In this document: positions 36,601-45,405 of the stretch, in pieces
Layout: the number at the start of each line of letters is the position of its first letter
Position numbering within the stretch: position 1 is the first letter of the stretch
Assembly (NCBI RefSeq): GCF_039862785.1
Contig: NZ_CP156795.1
Span: 3,038,001-3,102,000, forward strand
DNA: 64,000 nucleotides
Reading direction: 5' to 3'
Source of the DNA: Acinetobacter sp. ANC 7912
GTDB taxonomy: Bacteria; Pseudomonadota; Gammaproteobacteria; Pseudomonadales; Moraxellaceae
Notes under the pieces: model-generated
Seen by the model: only the letters and a program-made list of their open reading frames with translations
Databases searched by the model: none
Told to the model about the DNA's origin: nothing
Program-made: the position numbers and the translations under genes

Positions 36601-37347
36601 ATGAAGTATTCAGAATATCAGCCTCGTACTGACCTGTTAAAGGATCGCATTATCCTGATCACAGGTGCGGGCGATGGGATCGGACGTGCAGCCGCAATTA
36701 GCTATGCGCTGCATGGTGCCACTGTGGTCCTGCATGGGCGTACCCTGAACAAGCTTGAAGTCATCTACGACGAAATTGAAGGTCTGGGTGCACCGCAGCC
36801 GGCAATTTTACCGCTGCAGCTGTCCAGTGCTTCGGAACGTGACTACGAGTTTCTAGTCGAAACCCTGACCAAGCAGTTTGGCCGTCTGGATGGTATTCTG
36901 CACAATGCCGGTATTCTCGGCGAGCGTACCGAACTGGCACATTATCCGCCAAGCGTCTGGGATGATGTGATGGCCGTGAACCTGCGCGCCCCGTTTGTGC
37001 TGACTCAGGCCCTGCTGCCACTGCTGCAAAAATCGGAGCATGCTTCGGTGGTGTTTACCAGCTCAGGTGTCGGTCGTGGTGTGCGTGAACGCTGGGGTGC
37101 CTATTCCATCTCTAAGATTGCGATTGAAGCCGTCAGCCAACTGTTTGCCAAAGAAAATATCTATCCGAATATCCGCTATAACTGCATTAACCCGGGTGCA
37201 ACCCGGACGGCAATGCGTGCCAAGGCCTATCCGGATGAAGATCCTTTAACCTTGCCAACACCTGATTCAATCATGCCAGCCTATCTGTACCTGATGGGAG
37301 ATGACAGCCTGCATATGAATGGTGAAAGCATTGATGCGCAGGATTAA
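36601..37347 (+). CDS. yciK: YciK-type short-chain dehydrogenase
   Basis: A 248-residue SDR oxidoreductase. The NAD(P)-binding Rossmann motif is TGAGDGIGRAAA, NAG is in LHNAGILGE, the catalytic Ser is in VFTSSGVGRG and the Tyr-x-x-x-Lys pair is AYSISK. The ubiG-mupP-yciK order is conserved in Pseudomonas and relatives. The physiological substrate of YciK is not established. A ribosome site (gaaggagg) precedes the ATG and a terminator follows. Confidence 0.88.
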   Translation: MKYSEYQPRTDLLKDRIILITGAGDGIGRAAAISYALHGATVVLHGRTLNKLEVIYDEIEGLGAPQPAILPLQLSSASERDYEFLVETLTKQFGRLDGILHNAGILGERTELAHYPPSVWDDVMAVNLRAPFVLTQALLPLLQKSEHASVVFTSSGVGRGVRERWGAYSISKIAIEAVSQLFAKENIYPNIRYNCINPGATRTAMRAKAYPDEDPLTLPTPDSIMPAYLYLMGDDSLHMNGESIDAQD

Positions 37348-37374
37348 TGATCCATTTCATGAATAATCTGAATT

Positions 37375-37399
37375 TAGGGAGCTTAGGCTCCCTTTTTTT
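37375..37399 (+). terminator. Terminator of yciK
   Basis: agggagc / gctccct stem with a 4-base loop, then seven T. Confidence 0.8.
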
Positions 37400-37535
37400 A
37401 TGCACTCTTTTAATTGATTCTTGCAGTCACAATCTTGCCTAAATCTTGACAGATTCCACCCATGTCGCATTGAGTTTCGCTAAAATTCACCCATACTAGC
37501 ACCTGACAGATTTTAGATTTTGATTCGAGAACCAC

Positions 37536-37955
37536 ATGACTGAGCTGAACAATATCACCGTGACGACTTTGGACGATGGCATGGTGTCCCTGCTGATCGA
37601 CCAGAAGCCTATTTCAGAAAAATACGGCGTGAAATTTGAGGCCAGTATTGTTGACGATATCAAGGCGCTGGAAAATGGCGGCAAGCTGAAACTGCTGGAG
37701 CAGTTTATCTTTTCCCATACCGACCTGAACTTTGAACATGCCTACTACTATGTGACCGGCGTTGAAAAGCTGGATGATGGCTACCGTCTGGCCAAACACT
37801 TTGTTTACCGTATCAAGGTACAGGATCAGCCGGAAATCGAGCATGTAATTACCAACCAGGGCAAGCCGATGACTGCGGATGACGTGCGTGCCTTTATTAA
37901 TGCCCATATCCAGAAATCGCTGACTGATTTTACTGACCTGAACTATGCCTACTAA
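37536..37955 (+). CDS. Unidentified 139-aa protein
   Basis: A soluble acidic protein (many Asp and Glu) with no signal peptide and no membrane helix. Notable segments are VTTLDDGMVSLLIDQKPISEKYGVKFEAS, LEQFIFSHTDLNFEHAYYYVTGVEKLDDGYRLAKHFVYRIKVQ and AFINAHIQKSLTDFTDLNYAY. The composition and clean start suggest a real gene with its own terminator; no family recognised. Confidence 0.6.
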   Translation: MTELNNITVTTLDDGMVSLLIDQKPISEKYGVKFEASIVDDIKALENGGKLKLLEQFIFSHTDLNFEHAYYYVTGVEKLDDGYRLAKHFVYRIKVQDQPEIEHVITNQGKPMTADDVRAFINAHIQKSLTDFTDLNYAY

Positions 37956-37971
37956 GTTCAGTAATTAAAAG

Positions 37972-37998
37972 AAAAGAGCACGCTAGTCGTGCTTTTAT
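37972..37998 (+). terminator. Terminator of the 139-aa gene
   Basis: agcacg / cgtgct stem and a short T run, 18 bp after the stop codon. Confidence 0.6.
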
Positions 37999-38138
37999 TA
38001 ACTGAAAATATCTGTAAAAAGAATAATAAATCGGTTTTACATATCGTTTACATAAAAATATTCGGTTTTTCAAATTATCCATTTGCCGCTATGCTAAATC
38101 TCAATAAATAACTATTTACAGTAACAGGAGTGAAGTGC

Positions 38139-38294
38139 ATGGCTGATCAAAAACGTAAAATCGAAACCATTCGTCGCATCGAAAATCTTCAGTTACCTGA
38201 AACCCTGATTCAGGCTTTAGATGATGCGATTGAAGCTGAATGTGTTGCTGAAGCAATTCAGTCTTTACAAGGTTTGGCAGAACAATGGAATTAG
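38139..38294 (+). CDS. Unidentified 51-aa acidic helical protein
   Basis: A complete short frame preceded by aggagtgaagtgc, with the ribosome site (ggag) 8 bases before the ATG. The protein is basic at the start (ADQKRKIETIRRIENLQ) and then acidic and probably helical (LPETLIQALDDAIEAECVAEAIQSLQGLAEQW). It is too short for typical gene-finding cutoffs but has good composition and context. No family recognised. It lies alone in a long intergenic stretch (37956-38578). Confidence 0.65.
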   Translation: MADQKRKIETIRRIENLQLPETLIQALDDAIEAECVAEAIQSLQGLAEQWN

Positions 38295-38578
38295 ACAGAA
38301 GCCTGCAAATTTCTTTTACAACTTCTTCCTGACAGCAGCAGCTTTTTCATCCTCATTGATGACCTTTGACTTGACCTGCGTGACCACAGCCGTCAGGATA
38401 TATTGCCTAGGTTCTCAGATGCTTAAGTCTAAAAAACGTTAAAAATCACACAGAACATCCGGCATAATCATAATCTCTCTGCATTCTTTAAAGAATAGAT
38501 GCCTGATCTTCACAGTTTCTCTGCAATTTTTGCGTAAATTAGACCTGTAGAAAATGAACATTTGATTGAGGGTTCACC

Positions 38579-38971
38579 ATGAAAAAGCTTTTGCTCGCTT
38601 TGACAATGTCTTTCAGCACATTGATGTTGACGAATGTTGCCACTGCTGCGCCGCATTTTGATGATGAACGTCACGATCATCCACGTTTCAACAATCCGGG
38701 CCAGGCAAAAAAACACCGTCAGGCTGATGAGCACAAAACCGAAGATCGCCACCGTATGCGTGAAGAGCGTGGGGTGAAACGCCTGCAACAGATGAAATGG
38801 CAACCAGGTTATGTGATGCCGCAGCACTACCGGGGTAATGGCTATAAAGTCCAGTATAAAGACCACAAACTGCCGAAACCGGATCGCAAACAGCAGTGGT
38901 ATAAAGTCAATAATGACTACATTCTGGTTGATACTGACAACAACAGCATTCTGCGTATTCTTGGCCACTGA
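38579..38971 (+). CDS. RcnB-type periplasmic protein (first of a tandem pair)
   Basis: 130 residues. Signal peptide (MKKLLLALTMSFSTLMLTNVATA), then a strongly charged His/Asp/Glu/Lys-rich region (DDERHDHPRF... EHKTEDRHRMREERG), and a C-terminal domain ending QQWYKVNNDYILVDTDNNSILRILGH as in RcnB. RcnB is a periplasmic protein linked to nickel and cobalt homeostasis, and the His-rich segment suggests metal binding. The neighbour at 39201 is a paralogue. The role in metal homeostasis is an inference. Confidence 0.78.
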   Translation: MKKLLLALTMSFSTLMLTNVATAAPHFDDERHDHPRFNNPGQAKKHRQADEHKTEDRHRMREERGVKRLQQMKWQPGYVMPQHYRGNGYKVQYKDHKLPKPDRKQQWYKVNNDYILVDTDNNSILRILGH

Positions 38972-38995
38972 TCCTTCAATTTTTCAGCAGATTTC

Positions 38996-39022
38996 AAAGA
39001 CCCAAATGATTTGGGTCTTTTT
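38996..39022 (+). terminator. Terminator of the first RcnB-like gene
   Basis: aaagacccaaat / atttgggtcttt stem with a 2-base loop, ending in six T. Confidence 0.85.
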
Positions 39023-39200
39023 TATTTTGAGTTGATGCATTTTTAAGCCGACTTTGAGGTTTAACGTGTAATCCTGCGCTTTTTCTCCTTTTTTCCTTCA
39101 TCAATTTAACAATTCGCCTAAACTGGGCTCACGGTTTCTCTCCACTCCTTCGCTAATTTAGTCTCATCGAAACGCAAATGATGAAACATAGGTGAGAGCC

Positions 39201-39563
39201 ATGAAAAAAGTTTTAACAACAATCGCTTTATCCCTGAGTGCTTTGGTTGCAACTTCTGCAATGGCGGCACCACAACACGATCCACGTTATGCGCCGCATA
39301 AACCTGCTCCACACTGGGATCATAAAGATGCGAAAAAATGGGATGATCGTCGCTGGGACAACAAACGTGGCGTGAATCCAAGCCGTGACTGGCGTGTTGG
39401 TCAGAAATTGCCAAACCAGTACGACAGTAAACGCTTTGAAGTGAGCAGCTTTGAAGAACGCCGTCTGCCTAAAGCCGGTAAAAACCAGCAGTGGTACAAA
39501 ATCAACGGTGATTACGTTCTGGTGAATGACCGTAACGACAAGATCTTGCGTATCATCAACTAA
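39201..39563 (+). CDS. RcnB-type periplasmic protein (second of a tandem pair)
   Basis: About 120 residues from ATG 39201 (aggtgag upstream). Signal peptide to AMA-APQ; a His/Asp/Trp-rich centre (APHWDHKDAKKWDDRRWDNKRG), and the C-terminal RcnB block NQQWYKINGDYVLVNDRNDKILRIIN. The C-terminal third matches the first copy closely while the centre differs, as expected for an old duplication. Each copy has its own terminator and 5' region, so they can be regulated separately. Confidence 0.78.
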   Translation: MKKVLTTIALSLSALVATSAMAAPQHDPRYAPHKPAPHWDHKDAKKWDDRRWDNKRGVNPSRDWRVGQKLPNQYDSKRFEVSSFEERRLPKAGKNQQWYKINGDYVLVNDRNDKILRIIN

Positions 39564-39590
39564 GTCCCTATCCCAAACCTTTTCTCCATT

Positions 39591-39620
39591 ACACCTGAAG
39601 CTTGCTTCAGGTGTTTTTTT
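39591..39620 (+). terminator. Terminator of the second RcnB-like gene
   Basis: acacctgaag / cttcaggtgt stem and eight T. Confidence 0.85.
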
Positions 39621-39693
39621 ATTGCTGTACTTCCCTGCCGGCTTTTTTTAGAATCAAATTCAACACATACATTTTCTTGGCATAGGACAGCGC

Positions 39694-41043
39694 ATGAATC
39701 CAGCAGAACCGTCTCAAAGCACAACATTGCAATATGTGCATTGGTTTCGCCATTCTGCGCCCTATATCAACGCGCATCGCAACAAGACCTTTGTGATCAT
39801 GTTTGATGGCGAGGCGGTGCTGCATGATAACTTTCAGCACATCATTCATGACATTGCCCTGCTGCATTCACTTGGGATTCATCTGATTCTGGTGCATGGT
39901 GCACGTCCGCAGATTAACCAGAATCTGGCCGCTTGCCAGATCACTACGCCTTTCCATCGTCAGCGCCGCATTACCACACGTGAATCTTTAAGCTGTGTCA
40001 TGAATGCCGTTGGCTCCATTCGCCTGCAGATTGAAGCGCTGCTATCGATGGGACTGGCCAACTCACCGATGTATGGCGCACGTATTGATGTGGTCTCCGG
40101 CAACTTTGTAACGGCCAAACCTTATGGCATCCGTGATGGGATTGATTTCCAGCTCACTGGCGAAGTACGTACGGTAGATACCGATGCGATTCAGCGTCAT
40201 CTGGACAGCCATAACATTGTGATTCTGGGACCAACCGGTTATTCCACTACCGGTGAGGTGTTTAACCTGCTGGCCGAAGAAGTCGCGACCAAAACGGCAA
40301 TCCGTCTCAAAGCCGAAAAGCTGATTTTCCTCGGCAAACAGCATGGCCTGATGAATCCAGATGGACAGTTACAGCGTGAAGTCCGTCCGAGCCAGCTGGA
40401 TCACTATATTGCGCAGGATGCCCAGGAAATTCCTTCGGAACTGACCCTGCAGTTGCGTGCAGCCCAAGAAGCCTCGCTGAATGGTGTCAATCGTGTGCAT
40501 CTGATTTCTTATACCCATGACGGTGCTCTCTTGGAAGAACTGTTTACCCGTGACGGTTCCGGCACCCTGATTACCGATGCGCATTATGAAGATGTACGTA
40601 CCGCCACCATTCAGGATGTTGGGGGCCTGATCAGCCTGCTGCGTCCGCTGGAAGAAGAAGGCATTCTGGTTTATCGATCCCGTGAGCGGCTGGAAAATGA
40701 AATTGAACAGTTTGCCGTGATTGAACGCGATGGCATGATTCTGGCCTGTGCAGCACTGTACCCGATTCCAACCACCGGCAATGAACCCCGTTCCGCCGAA
40801 ATCGCCTGTGTGGCAGTGCATCCAAGTTATCGCAAGTCCAATCGTGGCAGTCAGATCCTGAATTATCTGGAAGATAAAGCCCGGAGCATAGGTATCCAGC
40901 AACTGTTTATTCTGACCACCCGCACCGCACACTGGTTCCTGGAGCATGGCTTTGAACAGGTCTCAGTCGATGACCTGCCCGATGCCCGACAGGCCTTATA
41001 TAACTACCAGCGTAATTCTCTGGTCTGTAAAAAGTCACTTTAA
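39694..41043 (+). CDS. argA: Amino-acid N-acetyltransferase (N-acetylglutamate synthase)
   Basis: First step of arginine synthesis: acetylates glutamate. 449 residues. An N-terminal amino-acid-kinase-like domain (about residues 15-290; LILVHGARPQI, VILGPTGYSTTGEVFNL) precedes a C-terminal GNAT acetyltransferase domain (about 300-449) with IACVAVHPSYRKSNRGSQILNYL and the FLEHGFEQV end block. Single gene; a terminator starts at its stop codon. Confidence 0.95.
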   Translation: MNPAEPSQSTTLQYVHWFRHSAPYINAHRNKTFVIMFDGEAVLHDNFQHIIHDIALLHSLGIHLILVHGARPQINQNLAACQITTPFHRQRRITTRESLSCVMNAVGSIRLQIEALLSMGLANSPMYGARIDVVSGNFVTAKPYGIRDGIDFQLTGEVRTVDTDAIQRHLDSHNIVILGPTGYSTTGEVFNLLAEEVATKTAIRLKAEKLIFLGKQHGLMNPDGQLQREVRPSQLDHYIAQDAQEIPSELTLQLRAAQEASLNGVNRVHLISYTHDGALLEELFTRDGSGTLITDAHYEDVRTATIQDVGGLISLLRPLEEEGILVYRSRERLENEIEQFAVIERDGMILACAALYPIPTTGNEPRSAEIACVAVHPSYRKSNRGSQILNYLEDKARSIGIQQLFILTTRTAHWFLEHGFEQVSVDDLPDARQALYNYQRNSLVCKKSL

Positions 41044-41056
41044 TGTGACTTTTTAT
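41029..41056 (+). terminator. Terminator of argA
   Basis: aaaaagtcac / gtgacttttt stem; the left arm overlaps the last codons and the stop codon of argA is in the loop. Confidence 0.7.
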
Positions 41057-41379
41057 TGGTTCATATATCTTATTTTCTGCTAAGAATATTTAAATTATTC
41101 GGCTATTTATCTTAAAAATAATTCCCATCTTATTCATAACCTTATCTTTTTATTTCATTAATAAAATAATTCCTATATTTCAATTACTTAATAATTTAAA
41201 AATAAATAATTTATTCCCTTACTAAATCACTTTTCTGCATAAGTTTTGCGCTTTTTTATTTATCTTTTTTTCTCATTAGAAATTCCCGAATAGTTATTTT
41301 TTCTGAAAAGAAAAAACCTTTAGCGTATGCCTGACTTATTCATTGACTTATTTTTCATTTTTGTCGGGAGTTTTTATTT
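41044..41379. other. Gene-free, AT-rich region upstream of the sulfonate operon
   Basis: 336 bp with very high A+T. ATTCCC or ATTCCT recurs four times, at 41121, 41169, 41213 and 41282. AT-rich upstream regions suit CysB-type control of sulfur genes, but no exact operator can be drawn. The operon promoter must lie here; I could not fix it. Confidence 0.45.
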
Positions 41380-42339
41380 ATGCGTCAGTCTTCGCTTAAA
41401 TTCATCGCAAAAACTGCAGTCCTGAGCGCTGCAATTGCTGGCGTTATGATGCTTTCTGGCTGTTCTAAAAAAGAAGAAAGCGTAACCTTAAATATCGGCT
41501 TCCAGAAATACGGCATGCTGCCATTATTAAAAGAACGTGGCACCCTGGAAACCACATTAAAAGAACAGGGCGTGAATGTGAAATGGGTGGAATTCCCGGC
41601 AGGTCCACAGTTACTTGAAGGTCTGAATGTCGGCAGCGTGTCTTTTGGTGAAGCAGGTGAAGCACCACCAATCTTTGCTCAGGCAGCGAATTCAAACCTG
41701 GTCTATGTCGCGAACCAACCAGAAGCACCAAAAGCTGAGGCACTGATTGTACAAAAAGATTCCAACATCCAGTCTGTCCAAGACCTGAAAGGTAAACGTG
41801 TTGCCCTGAACAAAGGTTCAAACGTGCATTACTTATTACTGAAAGTGCTGGAAGCCAACAACCTGACCTTAAAAGACATCGAAGTGGTGTATCTGCCACC
41901 GTCTGATGCGCGTGCCGCATTCGAACGTGGCGCCGTGGATGCCTGGGTGATCTGGGATCCGTTCTTCGCCGCAGCTGAACACCAGATTGGTGCTCGTGTG
42001 ATTGCTACTGGCGAGAACGTGGTCAGCAACCACCAGTTCTACCTGGCAGATCGTAAGTTTGCTGAAGCGCATCCACAAATCATTGAAGCGGTGGTGAATG
42101 AGCTGAACCTGACCACAGAATGGGTAGAAAAAAATCAGGACGAAGCGGCAAAACTACTGGAAAAACCGACAGGCCTGTCTCTAGACGTACTGAAAACCTC
42201 GATTTCACGTATGGGCTTTGGGGTAAAACCGCTTTCTTCAGAAGTGGTGCAAAAACAACAACAAGTGGCTGATGCCTTCTACGGCCAGCAACTGATTCCA
42301 CAAAAGCTGAATATTGAAGCAGCCATTATTAAAAAATAA
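41380..42339 (+). CDS. Aliphatic sulfonate ABC transporter binding lipoprotein (SsuA-like, first copy)
   Basis: 319 residues, lipobox LSGC (Cys at about residue 28) after a hydrophobic signal. The body has the NMT1/SsuA-type solute-binding pattern: GFQKYGMLPLLKERG, EFPAGPQLLEGLNVGSVSFGEAGEAPPIFAQA and KGKRVALNKGSNVHYLLLKVLE. SsuA is usually a free periplasmic protein; here a lipid anchor is predicted. It starts the five-gene cluster with a second binding protein, ssuD, ssuC and ssuB. A ribosome site (gggag) lies 9 bases before the ATG. Confidence 0.88.
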   Translation: MRQSSLKFIAKTAVLSAAIAGVMMLSGCSKKEESVTLNIGFQKYGMLPLLKERGTLETTLKEQGVNVKWVEFPAGPQLLEGLNVGSVSFGEAGEAPPIFAQAANSNLVYVANQPEAPKAEALIVQKDSNIQSVQDLKGKRVALNKGSNVHYLLLKVLEANNLTLKDIEVVYLPPSDARAAFERGAVDAWVIWDPFFAAAEHQIGARVIATGENVVSNHQFYLADRKFAEAHPQIIEAVVNELNLTTEWVEKNQDEAAKLLEKPTGLSLDVLKTSISRMGFGVKPLSSEVVQKQQQVADAFYGQQLIPQKLNIEAAIIKK

Positions 42340-42359
42340 AAAGTATATAGGGGTTCATC

Positions 42360-43355
42360 ATGAGTAACCTGAAAACAGTAAGTTATCTGGCATTGGCAAG
42401 CTTGAGCCTGGGCTTAAACGCTTGCCAAAAGCAGGAACAGGCACAGCAGTCTGCAGCCGTTGAAGCTGCACCTGCACAAGAGGTGAAGACCATTGCCATT
42501 GGTTTTCAGAAATCTGCCCTGAACCTGCTGGTTGCTCGTGATGAAAAGTTCCTGGAACAGGAATTCCCGAATGCCAAAATTGAATGGAAAGAATTCCCGG
42601 CTGGTCCGCAGATGCTGGAAGCACTGGCAGTTGGTGCCGTGGATTATGGCTATGTCGGCAATACCCCGCCGATTTTTGCCCAGGCTGCAGGTAAAGACCT
42701 GAATTATGTCGGTTATGAAGTCAGTGCAGATAAATCACTAGCACTGGTGGTGCCTGAGCAAAGCAACATCCAAAACATTGAAGATCTAAAAGGTAAACGG
42801 ATCGCCCTGCAAAAGGGTTCCAATGCTCATGAATTCCTGTCCAAGATTCTGGCCAAAGCGGGCCTGAGCTGGACGGACATTCAGCCGATCTGGTTACCAC
42901 CTGCGGATGCCCGCGCTGCGTTTGACAAGAAATCGGTCGATGCTTGGGCGGTTTGGGATCCGTTCCTGGCGGCGGCAGAACTGCATGGTCAGGCCCGTGT
43001 GGTGACCAAAACTGGTGATTTTGACAAGACCTATGCCTTCTATATCGCCAATCCCAAATTTGTTACTGCACATCCTCAAGCTACCGAAGGTGTGTTGAAA
43101 GCCTTGAATCAGGCAGACCAGTGGATTGTAAAAAATCAGACCCAGGCTTTACACACTTATCAAAAGAGCACCGGCCTGCCTGCTGATGTCGCGAAATATG
43201 CATTTGATCGCCGCCTGAAGCCTTCTCCAGTACAGCCTTTAACCACTGAAGTGATTCAGTCCCAACAGAATATTGCCGATCAGTTCCAGCAACTAGGGCT
43301 GATCCCGAACAAAATTCATGTCCAGCCCATTGTATGGACAGCAAACTCCCATTGA
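42360..43355 (+). CDS. Aliphatic sulfonate ABC transporter binding lipoprotein (SsuA-like, second copy)
   Basis: 331 residues with lipobox LNAC (Cys about residue 21). Blocks match the first copy (GFQKSALNLLVARDEKFLEQEF, EFPAGPQMLEALAVGAVDYGYVGNTPPIFAQA, DLKGKRIALQKGSNAHEFLSKILAKAGLS) but overall identity is moderate, so the two may have different ligand preferences. Only 20 bp separate it from the first copy and 36 bp from ssuD. Confidence 0.88.
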   Translation: MSNLKTVSYLALASLSLGLNACQKQEQAQQSAAVEAAPAQEVKTIAIGFQKSALNLLVARDEKFLEQEFPNAKIEWKEFPAGPQMLEALAVGAVDYGYVGNTPPIFAQAAGKDLNYVGYEVSADKSLALVVPEQSNIQNIEDLKGKRIALQKGSNAHEFLSKILAKAGLSWTDIQPIWLPPADARAAFDKKSVDAWAVWDPFLAAAELHGQARVVTKTGDFDKTYAFYIANPKFVTAHPQATEGVLKALNQADQWIVKNQTQALHTYQKSTGLPADVAKYAFDRRLKPSPVQPLTTEVIQSQQNIADQFQQLGLIPNKIHVQPIVWTANSH

Positions 43356-43391
43356 TGACCGAGCTAAATCTTTTAAATTGAGGAACATAAC

Positions 43392-44567
43392 ATGAAAATT
43401 TTCTGGTTTATCCCGACACACGGTGACAGCCGCTACCTAGGTACTAGCAAAGGTGCGCGCGTGGTCGATCATGCTTATATGAAGCAGATCGCGGTTGCCG
43501 TGGATAACCTCGGCTATGAAGGTGTACTGATTCCGACTGGCCGTTCATGTGAAGATCCATGGCTGACTGCAGCAAGCCTAATTGATGCCACTAAACGCCT
43601 GAAATTTTTGGTGGCACTGCGTCCTGGTGTGACAACCCCTGCACTGGCAGCACGTATGGCAGCGACTTTTGACCGTCTGTCTGGTGGCCGTGTCTTGTTG
43701 AACCTGGTAACAGGTGGTGATGAAAAAGAATTAAAAGGCGACGGCGTGTACGAAGATCACGAAACTCGCTACAAGACTGCGACTGAATACACTACCATCT
43801 GGTGTGAAATCCTGAAACGTTCGCATACTGGTGAAAGCTATACTTTCCACGGTGAACGTCTCAGCGTCGATGATGCCAAACTGCTGTACCCACCTGTACA
43901 ACACCCGCATCCACCACTCTGGTTCGGTGGTTCTTCAGATGCTGCGATTGAACTGGCAACAGACCAGGTCGATACTTACCTGACTTGGGGTGAGCCACCT
44001 GCAGCAGTCAAAGAAAAAATTGAAAATGTGCGTGCCAAAGCCGCTGCCAAAGGCCGCAAGCTGAACTATGGTATCCGCCTGCACGTCATCGTTCGTGAAA
44101 CCAATGAAGAAGCCTGGAAAGCAGCTGAAGAGCTGATCCAGTACGTAGATGATGCAACCATCGCTGCAGCTCAGGCGAAATTCAAGTCTATGGACTCAGT
44201 GGGCCAGCGCCGTATGGCTGAACTGCACAATGGTGACCGGACTAAACTGGAAGTCTCTCCTAACCTGTGGGCAGGTGTAGGACTGGTACGTGGCGGTGCA
44301 GGTACTGCACTGGTCGGCGATCCGGAAACTGTTGCAGCACGGATTCAGGAATATGCAGATCTTGGTATTGATACCTTCATCTTCTCTGGTTACCCACATC
44401 TGGAAGAATCGATCCGTTTCGCGGAACTGGTATTCCCACTATTACCGCTAGAAACTCAAAAGAAACTGACTCAGCCTAACCTGACTGGTCCATTTGGTGA
44501 GATTGTGGCAAACAACTATACACCAGATGAAAACAAGAAGGCTGAGGGTGCTCAGGAGCCAGCTTAA
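43392..44567 (+). CDS. ssuD: FMNH2-dependent alkanesulfonate monooxygenase
   Basis: Cleaves alkanesulfonates to an aldehyde and sulfite with FMNH2 and oxygen, releasing sulfur. 391 residues, luciferase-like TIM barrel. [29 protein letters not shown] and [12 protein letters not shown] at the N-terminus, [17 protein letters not shown], and [23 protein letters not shown] are SsuD-typical. It needs a flavin reductase; no ssuE is in this operon. Its stop codon overlaps the ssuC start by one base. Confidence 0.95.
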   Translation: MKIFWFIPTHGDSRYLGTSKGARVVDHAYMKQIAVAVDNLGYEGVLIPTGRSCEDPWLTAASLIDATKRLKFLVALRPGVTTPALAARMAATFDRLSGGRVLLNLVTGGDEKELKGDGVYEDHETRYKTATEYTTIWCEILKRSHTGESYTFHGERLSVDDAKLLYPPVQHPHPPLWFGGSSDAAIELATDQVDTYLTWGEPPAAVKEKIENVRAKAAAKGRKLNYGIRLHVIVRETNEEAWKAAEELIQYVDDATIAAAQAKFKSMDSVGQRRMAELHNGDRTKLEVSPNLWAGVGLVRGGAGTALVGDPETVAARIQEYADLGIDTFIFSGYPHLEESIRFAELVFPLLPLETQKKLTQPNLTGPFGEIVANNYTPDENKKAEGAQEPA

Positions 44568-45382
44568 TGTCGAAAGTCGTTTCAGTTGAAACCGTCAAAG
44601 ACAAGCCGGTTTCACGTGGAACACAACTCGGGCAGCGCTTGCTGCCCTGGTTGGTTCCAATTGGATTAATCATTCTCTGGCAGATTGCGTCAAGTACCGG
44701 TCTGCTGGAAAGCCGTATTCTACCGGCACCAAGTGCAGTGGTAGTCGCGTTCTGGAACCTGCTGATCAGTGGTGAACTGTGGACGCATGTCAAGATCAGC
44801 GCTGGTCGTGCCTTAAGTGGTCTGCTGGTCGGTGGTGGTTTGGGCCTGCTGTTAGGCCTGCTGAATGGGTCATCCAAGACTGCCTCTACCCTGCTGGATA
44901 CCACCTTGCAGATGATCCGTAACATCCCGGCACTGGCATTAATTCCCCTGGTGATTTTATGGTTCGGGATTGATGAATCCGCGAAACTGTTCCTGGTCGC
45001 AATTGGTGTGTTCTTCCCGATTTATATCAACACCTATCACGGTATCCGTTCAGTGGATCCACAGCTGATTGAAATGGGTAAGAGCTATGGTCTGACCCGC
45101 TGGCAGCTGTACAAAGAAATCATCCTGCCAGGTGCGATGCCGTCGATTCTGGTCGGCCTGCGTTTCTCACTAGGTCTGGTCTGGGTGCTACTGATCGTAG
45201 CAGAGACCATTTCTGCACAGTCCGGTATTGGCTATATGACCATGAACGCACGTGAGTTCCTGCAAACTGACGTGGTGCTGGTCGGAATCTTACTGTATGC
45301 CCTACTTGGCAAACTGGCTGATGTCCTGGCGGTAGCACTGGAGCGTTTCCTGTTGCGCTGGCATGCTGGCTATCAAAAATAA
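44567..45382 (+). CDS. ssuC: Sulfonate ABC transporter permease
   Basis: 271 residues, six predicted membrane helices of the BPD_transp_1 type. The cytoplasmic coupling helix is EMGKSYGLTRWQLYKEIILPGAMPSILVGLR, with the EAA-type loop. Start overlaps the ssuD stop (TAATG), so it is translationally coupled. It works with the binding lipoproteins and SsuB. Confidence 0.93.
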   Translation: MSKVVSVETVKDKPVSRGTQLGQRLLPWLVPIGLIILWQIASSTGLLESRILPAPSAVVVAFWNLLISGELWTHVKISAGRALSGLLVGGGLGLLLGLLNGSSKTASTLLDTTLQMIRNIPALALIPLVILWFGIDESAKLFLVAIGVFFPIYINTYHGIRSVDPQLIEMGKSYGLTRWQLYKEIILPGAMPSILVGLRFSLGLVWVLLIVAETISAQSGIGYMTMNAREFLQTDVVLVGILLYALLGKLADVLAVALERFLLRWHAGYQK

Positions 45383-45405
45383 TTTAAAAAATCGAGGAGC
45401 ATGTG

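Noticed and set aside
38221..38442. 73-codon plus-strand frame downstream of the 51-aa gene
   Set aside because: Overlaps the 51-aa gene in another frame, has no ribosome site and looks like AT-rich intergenic translation.
40369..40947. 192-codon minus-strand frame
   Set aside because: It lies entirely inside argA, which is complete and well supported; the frame is a mirror of its codon pattern.
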